A DNA stretch of 64,000 bases from Rufibacter latericius (lineage in GTDB: Bacteria > Bacteroidota > Bacteroidia > Cytophagales > Hymenobacteraceae): contig NZ_RJJD01000001.1 in assembly GCF_003721515.1 (NCBI RefSeq), positions 682,001 through 746,000 of the forward strand, in the 5' to 3' direction. The position numbers and the translations under genes are program-made. The first letter of the stretch is position 1. Every line of letters begins with the position of its first letter. Below are positions 27,356 to 35,378 of the stretch, in pieces. The notes below the pieces were generated by a model. That model was not told the origin of the DNA. It did no database searches and saw only the letters and a list, made by a program, of their open reading frames with translations.

Positions 27356-29299
27356 ATGAAAAAACAACTCAGAAACGCCGCTGCCTTGCTTCTACTGGCC
27401 GTCGCCTGCCGACAACCTGCCCAGAACAGCGCCACCAATGGCGTAAATAAATTCAGCGATGCGACCCTACGCAAAATCTACACGCTTCAGGACGAACGTA
27501 AAACCCAGGACCTGTTGGCTTTTCTGGAACGGCCCGAGACTATGTACAGACGGGAAGCAGCTTTGGCCTTCGGATCAGTGCAGGACAGCACGGCAATTCC
27601 GGCGTTAATGCCTTTGCTGCAAGACCCTGAAGCGGAGGTCCGGAAAGCCACGGCGTATGCGTTAGGGCAAATCGGGAATGTAGCGGCGGAGCCGGCCTTG
27701 ATGGAAGCCTACCAAAAAGAGCAGCATGTACCCACGCGAGCCGAGATCCTGGAAGCCTGGGGTAAATGTGCGACGCAAAATGGTTTGGACATGATCTCCA
27801 GGTACACGGCCCAAACCGAGATGCAGGCGGCGCAAGCCTGGGCCATTTACCGGGCCGGTCAGCGGAAACTCAACTACGCGGGCGCTCTTACCAAAGCCGC
27901 GGCGCTTCTAACCTCCACCCAGGAGGAAGCCCGATTAGGGGCTTCTCACTTTCTGGGCCGTACCGCCAAATTAGACCCCACCCCTGCTAAAGTGGAGTTG
28001 TTCAAGGTGGTGCAACAAGACCCAAGTGCGAACGTGCGCATGGCGGCGGCGCTTGCCCTTAGTAAAATGGCCGATACCGTGGGAATAGCTCAGGTAGTAA
28101 ACGGAATCTTCCGGAAGGAACCCGATTATCGTGTGCGTATCAACGCCATGCGGGCTTTGCACCAGTTGCCGTACACCGCCGTGCAAGCCACTGCCTGGAA
28201 TGCCCTGTCAGACAAACATCCGCACGTGGCCCTCAGCGCCGCTGAGTACCTGACTGCCAAAGCGCCAGCCACAGAATCTTCGCGTTTACTGGAAGCGGCA
28301 AACAAGCAAAAGGATTGGCGTGTGCGTGCGACTTTGTTTGGGGCCGCCCTGGCCTCAGCTCCGGTGGCGCAAAAGCAAACCGTGGGAAAACAAATTCAAC
28401 AGCGGTTTGCCTCGGCGAAGAACCCATATGAAAAGGCGGCGCTGCTCACCGCTTTGAGCAAGGAGCAGACAAACTACGCCTTTATTGAACAGCAGACGTT
28501 TCAGGCTTCGCACCCAGCCATCAGCACTTCGGGGATAGAAGCCTTGGCAGCCATTAGGGGACAAAAGAACTTTGACGCCTCGGCGGCTCCTGTTTTCAAT
28601 CAGATTTTCCAAAAAGCAGTCCAATCTGGCGATGTGGCCATGGTGGGCATCGCCGCGGGCGCCATCCGGAATCCTGACCTGAAGATGAAGGACGCCTACG
28701 CCGACCGTACTTTCCTGACCCAGGCCCGCGACAAACTCACCCTACCCCGCGACATTGAAACGTACCTGGAACTGCAGAAAACCCTGGATTACCTGGAAGG
28801 AAAGACATCGGCTCCTACGCCTGCCACTCCGTTCAGCCATCCTATCAACTGGGCTACGGTAAACAAGCTGCAGAAAAACCAAAAGGTTCGTCTGAAGACC
28901 TCCAAAGGCGAGATCGTTTTTGAACTGCTGGTGGAAGACGCGCCCGGCTCCGTGGCAAACTTTGTGGAGTTACTGGAGCAAGGATTTTACAACGGCAAAA
29001 ACTACCACCGCGTGGTGCCCAACTTCGTGGCGCAGGGCGGCTGTCCGCGCGGCGACGGCTGGGGCTCCACCGACTACGCCATCCGCTCAGAGTTCGCTGA
29101 TTTGAATTACCTGGAAGGCTACGTAGGAATGGCCAGCGCAGGCAAAGACACCGAAAGCTGCCAATGGTTCATCACCCACTCCCCCACCCCGCACCTGGAC
29201 GGCAAGTACACCATCTTCGCCCGCGTAGTGAAGGGCATGGATGTGGTGCACCAATTGAACATTGGGGATAGGATTGAGAAGGTAGATTTGGTGAGGTAG
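27356..29299 (+). CDS. Lipoprotein with HEAT repeats and a cyclophilin-type prolyl isomerase domain
   Basis: Protein of 647 residues. A lipobox AVAC with Cys at residue 18 ends the signal peptide. HEAT/PBS-type helical repeats fill about residues 45-480, for example DPEAEVRKATAYALGQIGN. A cyclophilin domain follows (about 505-645) and keeps the catalytic Arg and neighbours in YHRVVPNFVAQGG and the FITHSPTPHLDGKY strand. It probably catalyses proline isomerisation on envelope proteins, with the HEAT array as scaffold. Where human CypA has Trp121 this protein has His, so cyclosporin binding would be weak. The ATG at 27356 gives a proper lipoprotein signal; an in-frame GTG lies nine bases earlier. 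Confidence 0.9.
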   Translation: MKKQLRNAAALLLLAVACRQPAQNSATNGVNKFSDATLRKIYTLQDERKTQDLLAFLERPETMYRREAALAFGSVQDSTAIPALMPLLQDPEAEVRKATAYALGQIGNVAAEPALMEAYQKEQHVPTRAEILEAWGKCATQNGLDMISRYTAQTEMQAAQAWAIYRAGQRKLNYAGALTKAAALLTSTQEEARLGASHFLGRTAKLDPTPAKVELFKVVQQDPSANVRMAAALALSKMADTVGIAQVVNGIFRKEPDYRVRINAMRALHQLPYTAVQATAWNALSDKHPHVALSAAEYLTAKAPATESSRLLEAANKQKDWRVRATLFGAALASAPVAQKQTVGKQIQQRFASAKNPYEKAALLTALSKEQTNYAFIEQQTFQASHPAISTSGIEALAAIRGQKNFDASAAPVFNQIFQKAVQSGDVAMVGIAAGAIRNPDLKMKDAYADRTFLTQARDKLTLPRDIETYLELQKTLDYLEGKTSAPTPATPFSHPINWATVNKLQKNQKVRLKTSKGEIVFELLVEDAPGSVANFVELLEQGFYNGKNYHRVVPNFVAQGGCPRGDGWGSTDYAIRSEFADLNYLEGYVGMASAGKDTESCQWFITHSPTPHLDGKYTIFARVVKGMDVVHQLNIGDRIEKVDLVR

Positions 29300-29416
29300 T
29301 AGTCTGTTTCAAGTGTCAAGTAGCAAGACTTTGTCTCTTCTTTGTCATTCTGAAGGAATCTTGGGATAATTTAGAAAAGCAGATATACTACAACTCCAAT
29401 TAGTTTGTCATCAAAA

Positions 29417-29923
29417 ATGCCACTACCTTATTTAATAGATATAAATACTTCAAATAAGATAGCTAAAAAACTATCTTTCTTCACCTTGGGGACTGCAGTT
29501 ATAGGCTCTTGCCTACTCTATTATATTGAACCTTTTATACTACTTACAACAAAGAGCTTACATGAAAACATAGTTTGGAATTACCTTTTCTGGTTCTTTT
29601 TTGCATTAGGTATCCTTGCTTTGATTCCAATGGGAATAAAACAAAATCTAAGTGGTTCCCTTTTTATCTATGATAATTACATCGAAGTCAGAGCTAAAGC
29701 CTACCATAATAAAATATCCTTCACCCATCTAAAAAGGATTTCATTTATTGTCCCAGCTTTTTTCTTAAAGCCCTATTTGATTGAATTCATGTATTCAGAT
29801 TCTCAGTACTTACGGATTAGGCCCAAGTCAAAAGAAGAGTTTTATGAGATGATAGATCATCTTTATAGGGTAACCCCAGAAAAACTTGAAAAATATTTTA
29901 GCCCAATAGAGTCTGAAGGATAA
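29417..29923 (+). CDS. Orphan membrane protein, 168 aa, AT-rich
   Basis: Two membrane helices (about 24-45 and 59-80) followed by a cytoplasmic domain of ~85 residues with a PH-like strand pattern (GSLFIYDNYIEVRAKAYHNK) and a C-terminal helix. No family recognised with confidence; bacterial PH-like membrane proteins have a similar plan. The gene is AT-rich compared with its neighbours and is preceded by the phrase TTTGTCATTCTGAAGGAATC at about 29340, which resembles dispersed extragenic repeats of Bacteroidota. ATG at 29417 chosen over a TTG twelve bases earlier. Confidence 0.6.
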   Translation: MPLPYLIDINTSNKIAKKLSFFTLGTAVIGSCLLYYIEPFILLTTKSLHENIVWNYLFWFFFALGILALIPMGIKQNLSGSLFIYDNYIEVRAKAYHNKISFTHLKRISFIVPAFFLKPYLIEFMYSDSQYLRIRPKSKEEFYEMIDHLYRVTPEKLEKYFSPIESEG

Positions 29924-29970
29924 ATTAAAAATTCTAAAATCAGACAAATACAAGAGCCTTCCTTTTATAC

Positions 29971-30003
29971 TTTACCCCTGTTTTCTGAAAAACAGCCCCA
30001 AAA
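29971..30003. repeat. Dispersed intergenic quasi-palindrome, copy 10
   Basis: TTTACCCCTG, TTTTCTGAAAAAC, AGCCCCAAAA. It ends four bases from the rsmG stop codon (minus strand) in a convergent gap. Confidence 0.55.
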
Positions 30004-30007
30004 TGAT

Positions 30008-30649
30008 TTACGCAGTCGGATGCAGCGGCACGTACACCACTTTCTTCGTCTCAAAGAACTCTTCCTGGAAATAGCTGCTCAAGTCAAACACCTCGTGTAT
30101 CAATCCAGACTCCGCTAGTTCTTCAGTTAAGTCGCCGCCTTTGAGGTAGTACAGTCCTTGGTTGGGCACTGATTCCTTTTTGTAGCTGAACTGAATCCAC
30201 TGGTAAAAGGTAGCCAATCTCGCTACGGCCCGGCTGACAATGAAGTCATACTTTTCATGCACCTGCTCAGCGCGGGTGTGGGTGGCTTTCACGTTGTGGA
30301 GGCGTAATTCCTGGGCAATCTCCTGCACCACATGAATCTTTTTGCCAATGGAGTCTACCAGGTGAAACTTCACCTCGGGGAACAGAATGGCCAAAGGCAA
30401 ACCTGGTAAGCCGCCGCCGGTTCCTACGTCCATCACCGAAGTTCCTGCCGGAAACTGCACCACTTTGGCAATGCCTAAAGAATGCAGCAGATGGTTCACC
30501 ATCAGATTATCCATGTCCTTGCGGGAAATCACGTTGATTTTGGAATTCCACTCGACATACAGCTCCGCAAGCCGCGCAAACTGCTGCTGTTGCTCTTGGG
30601 TGAGGCCGGGGAAGTAGTGAAGTAAGATATCGGTGGAGGTTGGGTTCAT
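30008..30649 (-). CDS. rsmG: 16S rRNA (guanine-527-N7)-methyltransferase RsmG
   Basis: SAM-dependent methyltransferase of 213 residues that modifies G527 of 16S rRNA. Family features are VEWNSKINVISRKDMDNL (about 31-48), the SAM-binding loop VMDVGTGGGLPGLPLAI (about 68-84), FHLVDSIGKK, and VSRAVARL. Length is normal. It stands alone on its strand; a 352-base gap with a repeat element separates it from the upstream sigma factor gene. Confidence 0.95.
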   Translation of the reverse strand: MNPTSTDILLHYFPGLTQEQQQQFARLAELYVEWNSKINVISRKDMDNLMVNHLLHSLGIAKVVQFPAGTSVMDVGTGGGLPGLPLAILFPEVKFHLVDSIGKKIHVVQEIAQELRLHNVKATHTRAEQVHEKYDFIVSRAVARLATFYQWIQFSYKKESVPNQGLYYLKGGDLTEELAESGLIHEVFDLSSYFQEEFFETKKVVYVPLHPTA

Positions 30650-30768
30650 AGGCTCAAAGATACTAAACGGAGTTCTGATTCCTGAGTTTGTCAGAGTGCT
30701 GCAGCACTCGTGTTCTTTTTTAAGCTTGTTTTTATAAAAAGGGCTAAAAAGCGTCCATGTTGTACATG

Positions 30769-30886
30769 CCGCAAGTTTGAGCGCAGCGGTAACTTGTGGC
30801 TTTTCTTAACAGCCAGTTTGTAACTGGCGCCAGTTGAAAACTGGCAAAAAGGCACCCACAAGTTACCGCTGTGCTCAAACTTGCGG
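30769..30886. repeat. Cloverleaf-like extragenic repeat, element A
   Basis: Two 31-base arms (30769-30799 and 30856-30886) are complementary except for one mismatch. Inside lie two adjoining perfect hairpins of 17 bases, GCCAGTT-TGT-AACTGGC (30812-30828) and GCCAGTT-GAA-AACTGGC (30829-30845). Folded, this is a long stem topped by two short arms. It looks like a non-autonomous palindromic repeat (REP or MITE type). Confidence 0.75.
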
Positions 30887-30937
30887 GATTTAACTTTTGT
30901 GTTTACAACCCACTTTCAGCAAAACAGCCTATAAACA

Positions 30938-30966
30938 CAGAAAGCAGCCACATGGGCTGCTTTCTG
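30938..30966 (-). terminator. Hairpin downstream of the sigma factor gene
   Basis: A perfect 12-base-pair stem CAGAAAGCAGCC / GGCTGCTTTCTG with a five-base loop, 36 bases past the stop. The following T tract on the minus strand is weak. Confidence 0.55.
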
Positions 30967-31001
30967 CTAACATTTCAATTTAAAATCTTAAACGCTTGAT
31001 C

Positions 31002-31610
31002 CTAGATCAGGTGCTTTTTGTTTTTCACCATGTCATAGAGCAACTCGCGGGCGCGGTGCAGTTGGGCCTTTACGGTTCCAAGCGGGGCGCTGAGTTCAGT
31101 GGCGATTTCCTCGTAAGAGAGTTCATCAAAATAACGAAGGGTAACCAGGCGCTGGTACTTATCGGGCAGTTTGCTCACGATGTACTGCATGATCTCAATC
31201 TTCTGGTTTTTAATGGCGCTCTCCTGCGGGTTCAGGTTGTTGTCTTTGAAATCAATGGTGATCTCGTCGCCGTTGTCGATCTTGATGGCTGAGTCAATGC
31301 TCATGGTCTTGATCTTGTTCTTCCGGATGAAGTCAATACAGTTGTTGGTGGCAATTCGGAACAGCCAGGTACTGAAGGCGTACTCCGGGTTGAATTTGTG
31401 CAGGTTGCGGAAGGCTTTCGCGAAAGCTTCAATGGTGAGGTCCTCCGCATCATCTGCGTTGCGCACCATCTTAAGAACCACGTGGTAAACCGGCTTTTTG
31501 TAGATCTGCATCAGCTCGGCGTAGGCCTTCTCATCTCCGTCTTCTACAGCTGACTGGATCAGTTTAAAATCGTGTTTCGCTTTCGCGGAGAATTGTTTAT
31601 TTACTTCCAT
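31002..31610 (-). CDS. ECF-type RNA polymerase sigma factor
   Basis: Sigma-70 family protein of 202 residues lacking regions 1 and 3. Region 2 spans about 25-95 (ADDAEDLTIEAFAKAFRNL, then FSTWLFRIATNNCIDFIRK). Region 4 spans about 145-197 (LPDKYQRLVTLRYFDELSYEE and APLGTVKAQLHRAREL). No anti-sigma factor lies beside it. Its ATG overlaps the last ten bases of the upstream glycosyltransferase gene, indicating translational coupling. It may be a lineage-conserved Bacteroidota ECF sigma, but I cannot say which regulon it serves. Confidence 0.92.
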   Translation of the reverse strand: MEVNKQFSAKAKHDFKLIQSAVEDGDEKAYAELMQIYKKPVYHVVLKMVRNADDAEDLTIEAFAKAFRNLHKFNPEYAFSTWLFRIATNNCIDFIRKNKIKTMSIDSAIKIDNGDEITIDFKDNNLNPQESAIKNQKIEIMQYIVSKLPDKYQRLVTLRYFDELSYEEIATELSAPLGTVKAQLHRARELLYDMVKNKKHLI

Positions 31611-32761
31611 CTTACCTTTTTAGTCGTTAAAACAGAGATCCCGATCCCTATATAATTGAGGTAATACCCCAGTTCCAGTGCGGGTAACAGCCACCAGGCT
31701 AAGGGTTCTCTCAAGCGGCGCGCCACCGGCAAATAAGTACCGTAGAGTGCGGCATACCTCACCCCAATAATGAGGCCAACCCAAAGCAGTTGATACTGTA
31801 AACCTAAAAGAACAGGTGATATTACATAAAATAGCCCATTTGACAAGACAAAAAGTCCGAGTCTGAACTGATCCTTCTTCTGGTACTGCCGCCCTGCCGC
31901 CAAATGCCTTCGTTTCTGGCGCCACCAGTCGCGCCACCGGGTTTCCGGGGTGCTGCTTGTCTGGGCGCCTTGGTCAATGACAATCTGGACGGCAGAGTTC
32001 TTGGCAGCTTCCTGCACAAATAAATCATCGTCCCCTCCCAAGGACCTGATGTGGGAGGAAAAGCCTTTGTTTCGTAAGAACGTTGACTTGGTATACGCTA
32101 GATTCCTACCCACTCCCATGTACGCTTGCCCCTGCTTGGCAAACGACAGATACTGCATAGCAGTTAAGAAGGTTTCAAACCGGATCAAATGATTCAAAAA
32201 TCCGTATATCTGCATATACGGAGAAACGCCTAATACGATGTCTTTTCCGTCTAAAAACCCGTTGGCCATTTGTTGCGCCCACTGGTTAGAGAGGGGCCGG
32301 CAGTCGGCATCGGTGAGCAGTAAGTGCTCATGCTGAGCAGCTTTTATCCCTAAGAAAAGCGCATATTTTTTAGGACTCATCAGGGGCGGAGTTTCCTCCA
32401 CCCGCAGGAGCCGCACGTGCGGGTGCTCCATTTCATATTCCTTCACCAACACATGAGATCCGTCCCAGGAGCGATCGTCTATCACTATAATTTCTAACGC
32501 CTGCGGATACTGTTGTTGTATTAAAAGGGGCAGTAATTCCTGCAGATTCTCTACTTCATTGTGCGCTGCCACCAAAATAGACAAGGGCGGCAAGGCCGAT
32601 GGATTGATTTCCTGCTGCTCTTTATGGAAGGCGAGCGGCAGGAAATAGTAGAATTCATACAACACCTGCACCAGCACACAGGCGATCAGGAGGTAGAACA
32701 GAGCGGAAGAAAGGTAAAATATAAAGTCCAAGGCGATGAAAACTGAATCCAAAAATAGCAT
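31601..32761 (-). CDS. Membrane family 2 glycosyltransferase, coupled to the sigma factor gene
   Basis: Protein of 386 residues: N-terminal helix (about 8-35), GT-A domain (about 55-285), and two to three C-terminal helices. IVIDDRSWDGS and LTDADCRPL supply the nucleotide and metal aspartates, GGDDDLFVQ the catalytic acidic motif, and RWRDWWRQKRRH resembles the Q-x-x-R-W acceptor region of processive GT2 enzymes. The start is the ATG at 32761 (MLFLDSVFIALDF); further upstream frame overlaps the tgt promoter. Its stop overlaps the start of the ECF sigma gene by ten bases. Confidence 0.85.
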   Translation of the reverse strand: MLFLDSVFIALDFIFYLSSALFYLLIACVLVQVLYEFYYFLPLAFHKEQQEINPSALPPLSILVAAHNEVENLQELLPLLIQQQYPQALEIIVIDDRSWDGSHVLVKEYEMEHPHVRLLRVEETPPLMSPKKYALFLGIKAAQHEHLLLTDADCRPLSNQWAQQMANGFLDGKDIVLGVSPYMQIYGFLNHLIRFETFLTAMQYLSFAKQGQAYMGVGRNLAYTKSTFLRNKGFSSHIRSLGGDDDLFVQEAAKNSAVQIVIDQGAQTSSTPETRWRDWWRQKRRHLAAGRQYQKKDQFRLGLFVLSNGLFYVISPVLLGLQYQLLWVGLIIGVRYAALYGTYLPVARRLREPLAWWLLPALELGYYLNYIGIGISVLTTKKVRWK

Positions 32762-32812
32762 AAATAGTTGGGAGAGGCATGCTTGCGGGGCGGCAGAACA
32801 AAAGGTTGTTTG

Positions 32813-32820
32813 TATCTTTG
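32813..32820 (+). promoter_or_regulatory. -7 promoter box of tgt
   Basis: TATCTTTG, giving a leader of about 78 bases. Confidence 0.5.
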
Positions 32821-32901
32821 CCGTTTGGAGAAGCGGAGGTTTCTGAAAGCCCCCGGTGTTCATCTTTAAAGAAGGCTTCTCCAGCACTTTACCCGTAGTC
32901 C

Positions 32902-34032
32902 ATGACCTTTGATTTAGTAGCGAAAGATCCCGCTTCCAAAGCCCGTGCCGGTGAATTGACCACTGCCCACGGAACCATACAAACTCCTATTTTCATGCCG
33001 GTGGGCACCGCCGGTACCGTAAAAGCCGTGCACCAGCGCGAGCTGAAAGAAGACGTAAAGGCCCAGATCATCCTGGGTAACACTTATCACCTGTACCTGC
33101 GCCCGGGTCTGGGCGTGCTGGAGAAAGCCGGCGGACTGCACAAATTCAACGGCTGGGACTTCCCTATTTTGACTGACAGCGGCGGATACCAGGTGTTCTC
33201 GCTTTCGGGCACCCGCAAGATCATTGAAGACGGCGTGAAGTTCCGGTCGCACATTGACGGTTCCTCGCACCTGTTCACGCCCGAGAACGTGATGGACACG
33301 CAGCGCACCATCGGCGCTGATATCATCATGGCCTTTGATGAGTGCACGCCCTACCCCTGCGACTACAACTACGCCCGTAACTCTATGGAGCGCACGCACC
33401 GCTGGCTACAACGCTGTATTGACCGCTTTGACTCTACCGAGGGCAAGTACGGATACGAGCAAACGCTTTTCCCTATTGTACAGGGCAGCACCTACAAAGA
33501 CCTGCGCATCCAGAGTGCGGAGACCATCGCTTCCAAAAACCGGCCCGGAAACGCCATTGGTGGATTGTCGGTGGGCGAGCCCGCTGAGATGATGTACGAG
33601 ATGACCGAACTGGTCTGCGATATACTGCCCAGTGACAAACCGCGTTACCTCATGGGCGTGGGCACCCCTGCTAACATCCTGGAAAACATCGCCCTGGGCG
33701 TAGATATGTTTGATTGTGTGTTGCCAACCCGCAACGCCAGAAACGGCATGCTGTTCACTACCCAAGGCATCATCAATATCAGGAATGAGCGCTGGAAAGA
33801 AGACTTCTCTCCTATTGATGCGGAACTGGGTGGCTACGTGAGCACGTTTTACTCCAAGGCGTACCTACGCCACCTCATGCACGCCACCGAGATGCTGGGT
33901 GCCCAGATTGCCAGCGTGCACAACATCACCTTTTACCTGTGGCTGGTGGGCCAAGCACGTGAGCAGATCGTTGCGGGCACCTTCCGAACCTGGAAGGATG
34001 AGATGGTGAAGAAATTGATGACCAGATTGTAA
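32902..34032 (+). CDS. tgt: tRNA-guanine transglycosylase (zinc ligand cysteines absent)
   Basis: Enzyme of 376 residues exchanging guanine-34 for the queuosine precursor in His, Asp, Asn and Tyr tRNAs. Core motifs are present: TDSGGYQVFSL (substrate Asp region), GGLSVGEP, GVDMFDCVLPTRNARNG with the nucleophilic Asp. The C-terminal C-x-C-x2-C zinc site of the family is missing: the aligned stretch reads DAELGGYVSTFYSKAYLRHL, with Leu309, Gly311 and Ser314 where cysteines are expected. The fourth ligand position (His340 in SVHNI) remains. It is followed after ten bases by an LptF/G permease gene, so the two are cotranscribed. Confidence 0.93.
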   Translation: MTFDLVAKDPASKARAGELTTAHGTIQTPIFMPVGTAGTVKAVHQRELKEDVKAQIILGNTYHLYLRPGLGVLEKAGGLHKFNGWDFPILTDSGGYQVFSLSGTRKIIEDGVKFRSHIDGSSHLFTPENVMDTQRTIGADIIMAFDECTPYPCDYNYARNSMERTHRWLQRCIDRFDSTEGKYGYEQTLFPIVQGSTYKDLRIQSAETIASKNRPGNAIGGLSVGEPAEMMYEMTELVCDILPSDKPRYLMGVGTPANILENIALGVDMFDCVLPTRNARNGMLFTTQGIINIRNERWKEDFSPIDAELGGYVSTFYSKAYLRHLMHATEMLGAQIASVHNITFYLWLVGQAREQIVAGTFRTWKDEMVKKLMTRL

Positions 34033-34042
34033 AACATACAAG

Positions 34043-35125
34043 GTGAAACTGAAGCTATTAGATAACTATATCCTCAAGAAGTTCCTGACCACGTTTGTGT
34101 TCGTGGTGATCATCCTAATTGCGGTGATCTGCGTGATTGACTTCGTGGAGAAGAATGACGACTTCATTCAGCATAACCTCTCCGTGAAGATCATTCTGGT
34201 GGATTACTACATGAACATGATCCCGCACTACATCAACATGCTGAGTCCCATCACGGTCTTTATTGCCACCGTGTTTGTGACGGCCAAGTTGGCGTCGCAC
34301 ACTGAAATTGTGGCCATTCTTAGCAGCGGGGTTTCCTTTAAGCGGATGCTGGTGCCCTACATCATCGGGTCGGTGGTTATCGGGATTTTCATCTTCTTTT
34401 TCGCGTCGTACGTGATTCCTACGGCCAACAAAACGCGGGTGGCTTTTGAGATCAAGTACGTGAAGAACCCTTACACTTTTGAGGGCCGCAACGTGCACTT
34501 CCGCATCGGGCCAGATTCTTACGCGTACCTGGAGAGCTATAACAACCACGCCAATGTGGGCTACAAGTTCACTCTGGAAACTATCCGGAAGCAGGAGTTG
34601 ATCAGAAAGCTTTCCTCCGAATCCATCCGCTGGGACAGCACCAAACAGAAGTGGCACATGGATGCCTACACCCTGCGCACCTTCAACGGCGACAAAGAAA
34701 CCGTGGTACAGGGCGGCGCCATTGATACTACCTTGAACCTGCTACCTAAGGACTTCGCCAGTACCTACCGCCTCAAAGAAACCCTAACCAACGCCGAACT
34801 GAACAAGCTCATTGACGAGAAACTCCTGCGTGGTGCTACCGACGTGGAAATGTACATGACCGAGAAATACGAGCGCATGAGCTATCCATTTGCCATCACG
34901 GTACTCACCATTATTGGGGTTATCCTCAGTTCCCGGAAGGTGCGCGGCGGCGTGGGTCTGCAGATTGCCTTGGGCTTTGTGCTGGCGTTCGTTTTTATCA
35001 TCTTCGTGATGATGAGCCGAAGCTTGGCCTCCGTGGGTGGTATTCCGCCTCAGTTGGCTGCTTTTGTTCCGTTATTTGTATTCAGTATTATCGGGATTGT
35101 CTTGTACCGAACCGTTCCCCGGTAA
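34043..35125 (+). CDS. LptF/LptG (YjgP/YjgQ) family lipopolysaccharide transport permease
   Basis: Inner-membrane protein of 360 residues with three N-terminal helices (about 10-32, 58-80, 98-122), a periplasmic beta-rich domain (about 125-265) and three C-terminal helices (about 275-355). The N-terminus LLDNYILKKFLTTFVFVV is typical. It forms the LPS extractor with LptB and a partner permease. The start is GTG at 34043, ten bases after tgt; the MKLKLLDNY beginning fits the family. Which of LptF or LptG it is cannot be fixed here. Confidence 0.9.
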   Translation: MKLKLLDNYILKKFLTTFVFVVIILIAVICVIDFVEKNDDFIQHNLSVKIILVDYYMNMIPHYINMLSPITVFIATVFVTAKLASHTEIVAILSSGVSFKRMLVPYIIGSVVIGIFIFFFASYVIPTANKTRVAFEIKYVKNPYTFEGRNVHFRIGPDSYAYLESYNNHANVGYKFTLETIRKQELIRKLSSESIRWDSTKQKWHMDAYTLRTFNGDKETVVQGGAIDTTLNLLPKDFASTYRLKETLTNAELNKLIDEKLLRGATDVEMYMTEKYERMSYPFAITVLTIIGVILSSRKVRGGVGLQIALGFVLAFVFIIFVMMSRSLASVGGIPPQLAAFVPLFVFSIIGIVLYRTVPR

Positions 35126-35299
35126 TTGCTGGTTGTGGTTGGCCCAGACGCTCGCAGGACCTCCGGACGCTGCGAGGTCTTTTGAGCAGGCGGTACCAGG
35201 AACCTCTTTTCTAATCAAGAAAGTGATGAAAAGCCCGCAACCCGTCGTCCTTCATTATGGGATTCTTGCTCGTAGAATAAGCTAAAACCAGTAACTACT

Positions 35300-35335
35300 G
35301 TTTTAAGGCCTTTTTACAGAAAACACCCTTGAAAC
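35300..35335. repeat. Dispersed intergenic quasi-palindrome, copy 11
   Basis: GTTTTAAGGCC, TTTTTACAGAAAAC, ACCCTTGAAAC. It precedes the low-complexity stretch CTTAATTCATCATTCTTAA in the 250-base gap after the LptF/G gene. Confidence 0.5.
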
Positions 35336-35378
35336 ACCCCTGCCATTCTTAATTCATCATTCTTAATTCCTAATTCTC

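Larger units (their letters stand above)
30650..31001. other. Gap with a cloverleaf repeat and a terminator
   Basis: Contains two weak copies of the dispersed quasi-palindrome (about 30716-30752 and 30901-30936), the 118-base cloverleaf-like repeat (30769-30886), and the hairpin at 30938-30966. No protein gene. Confidence 0.7.
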
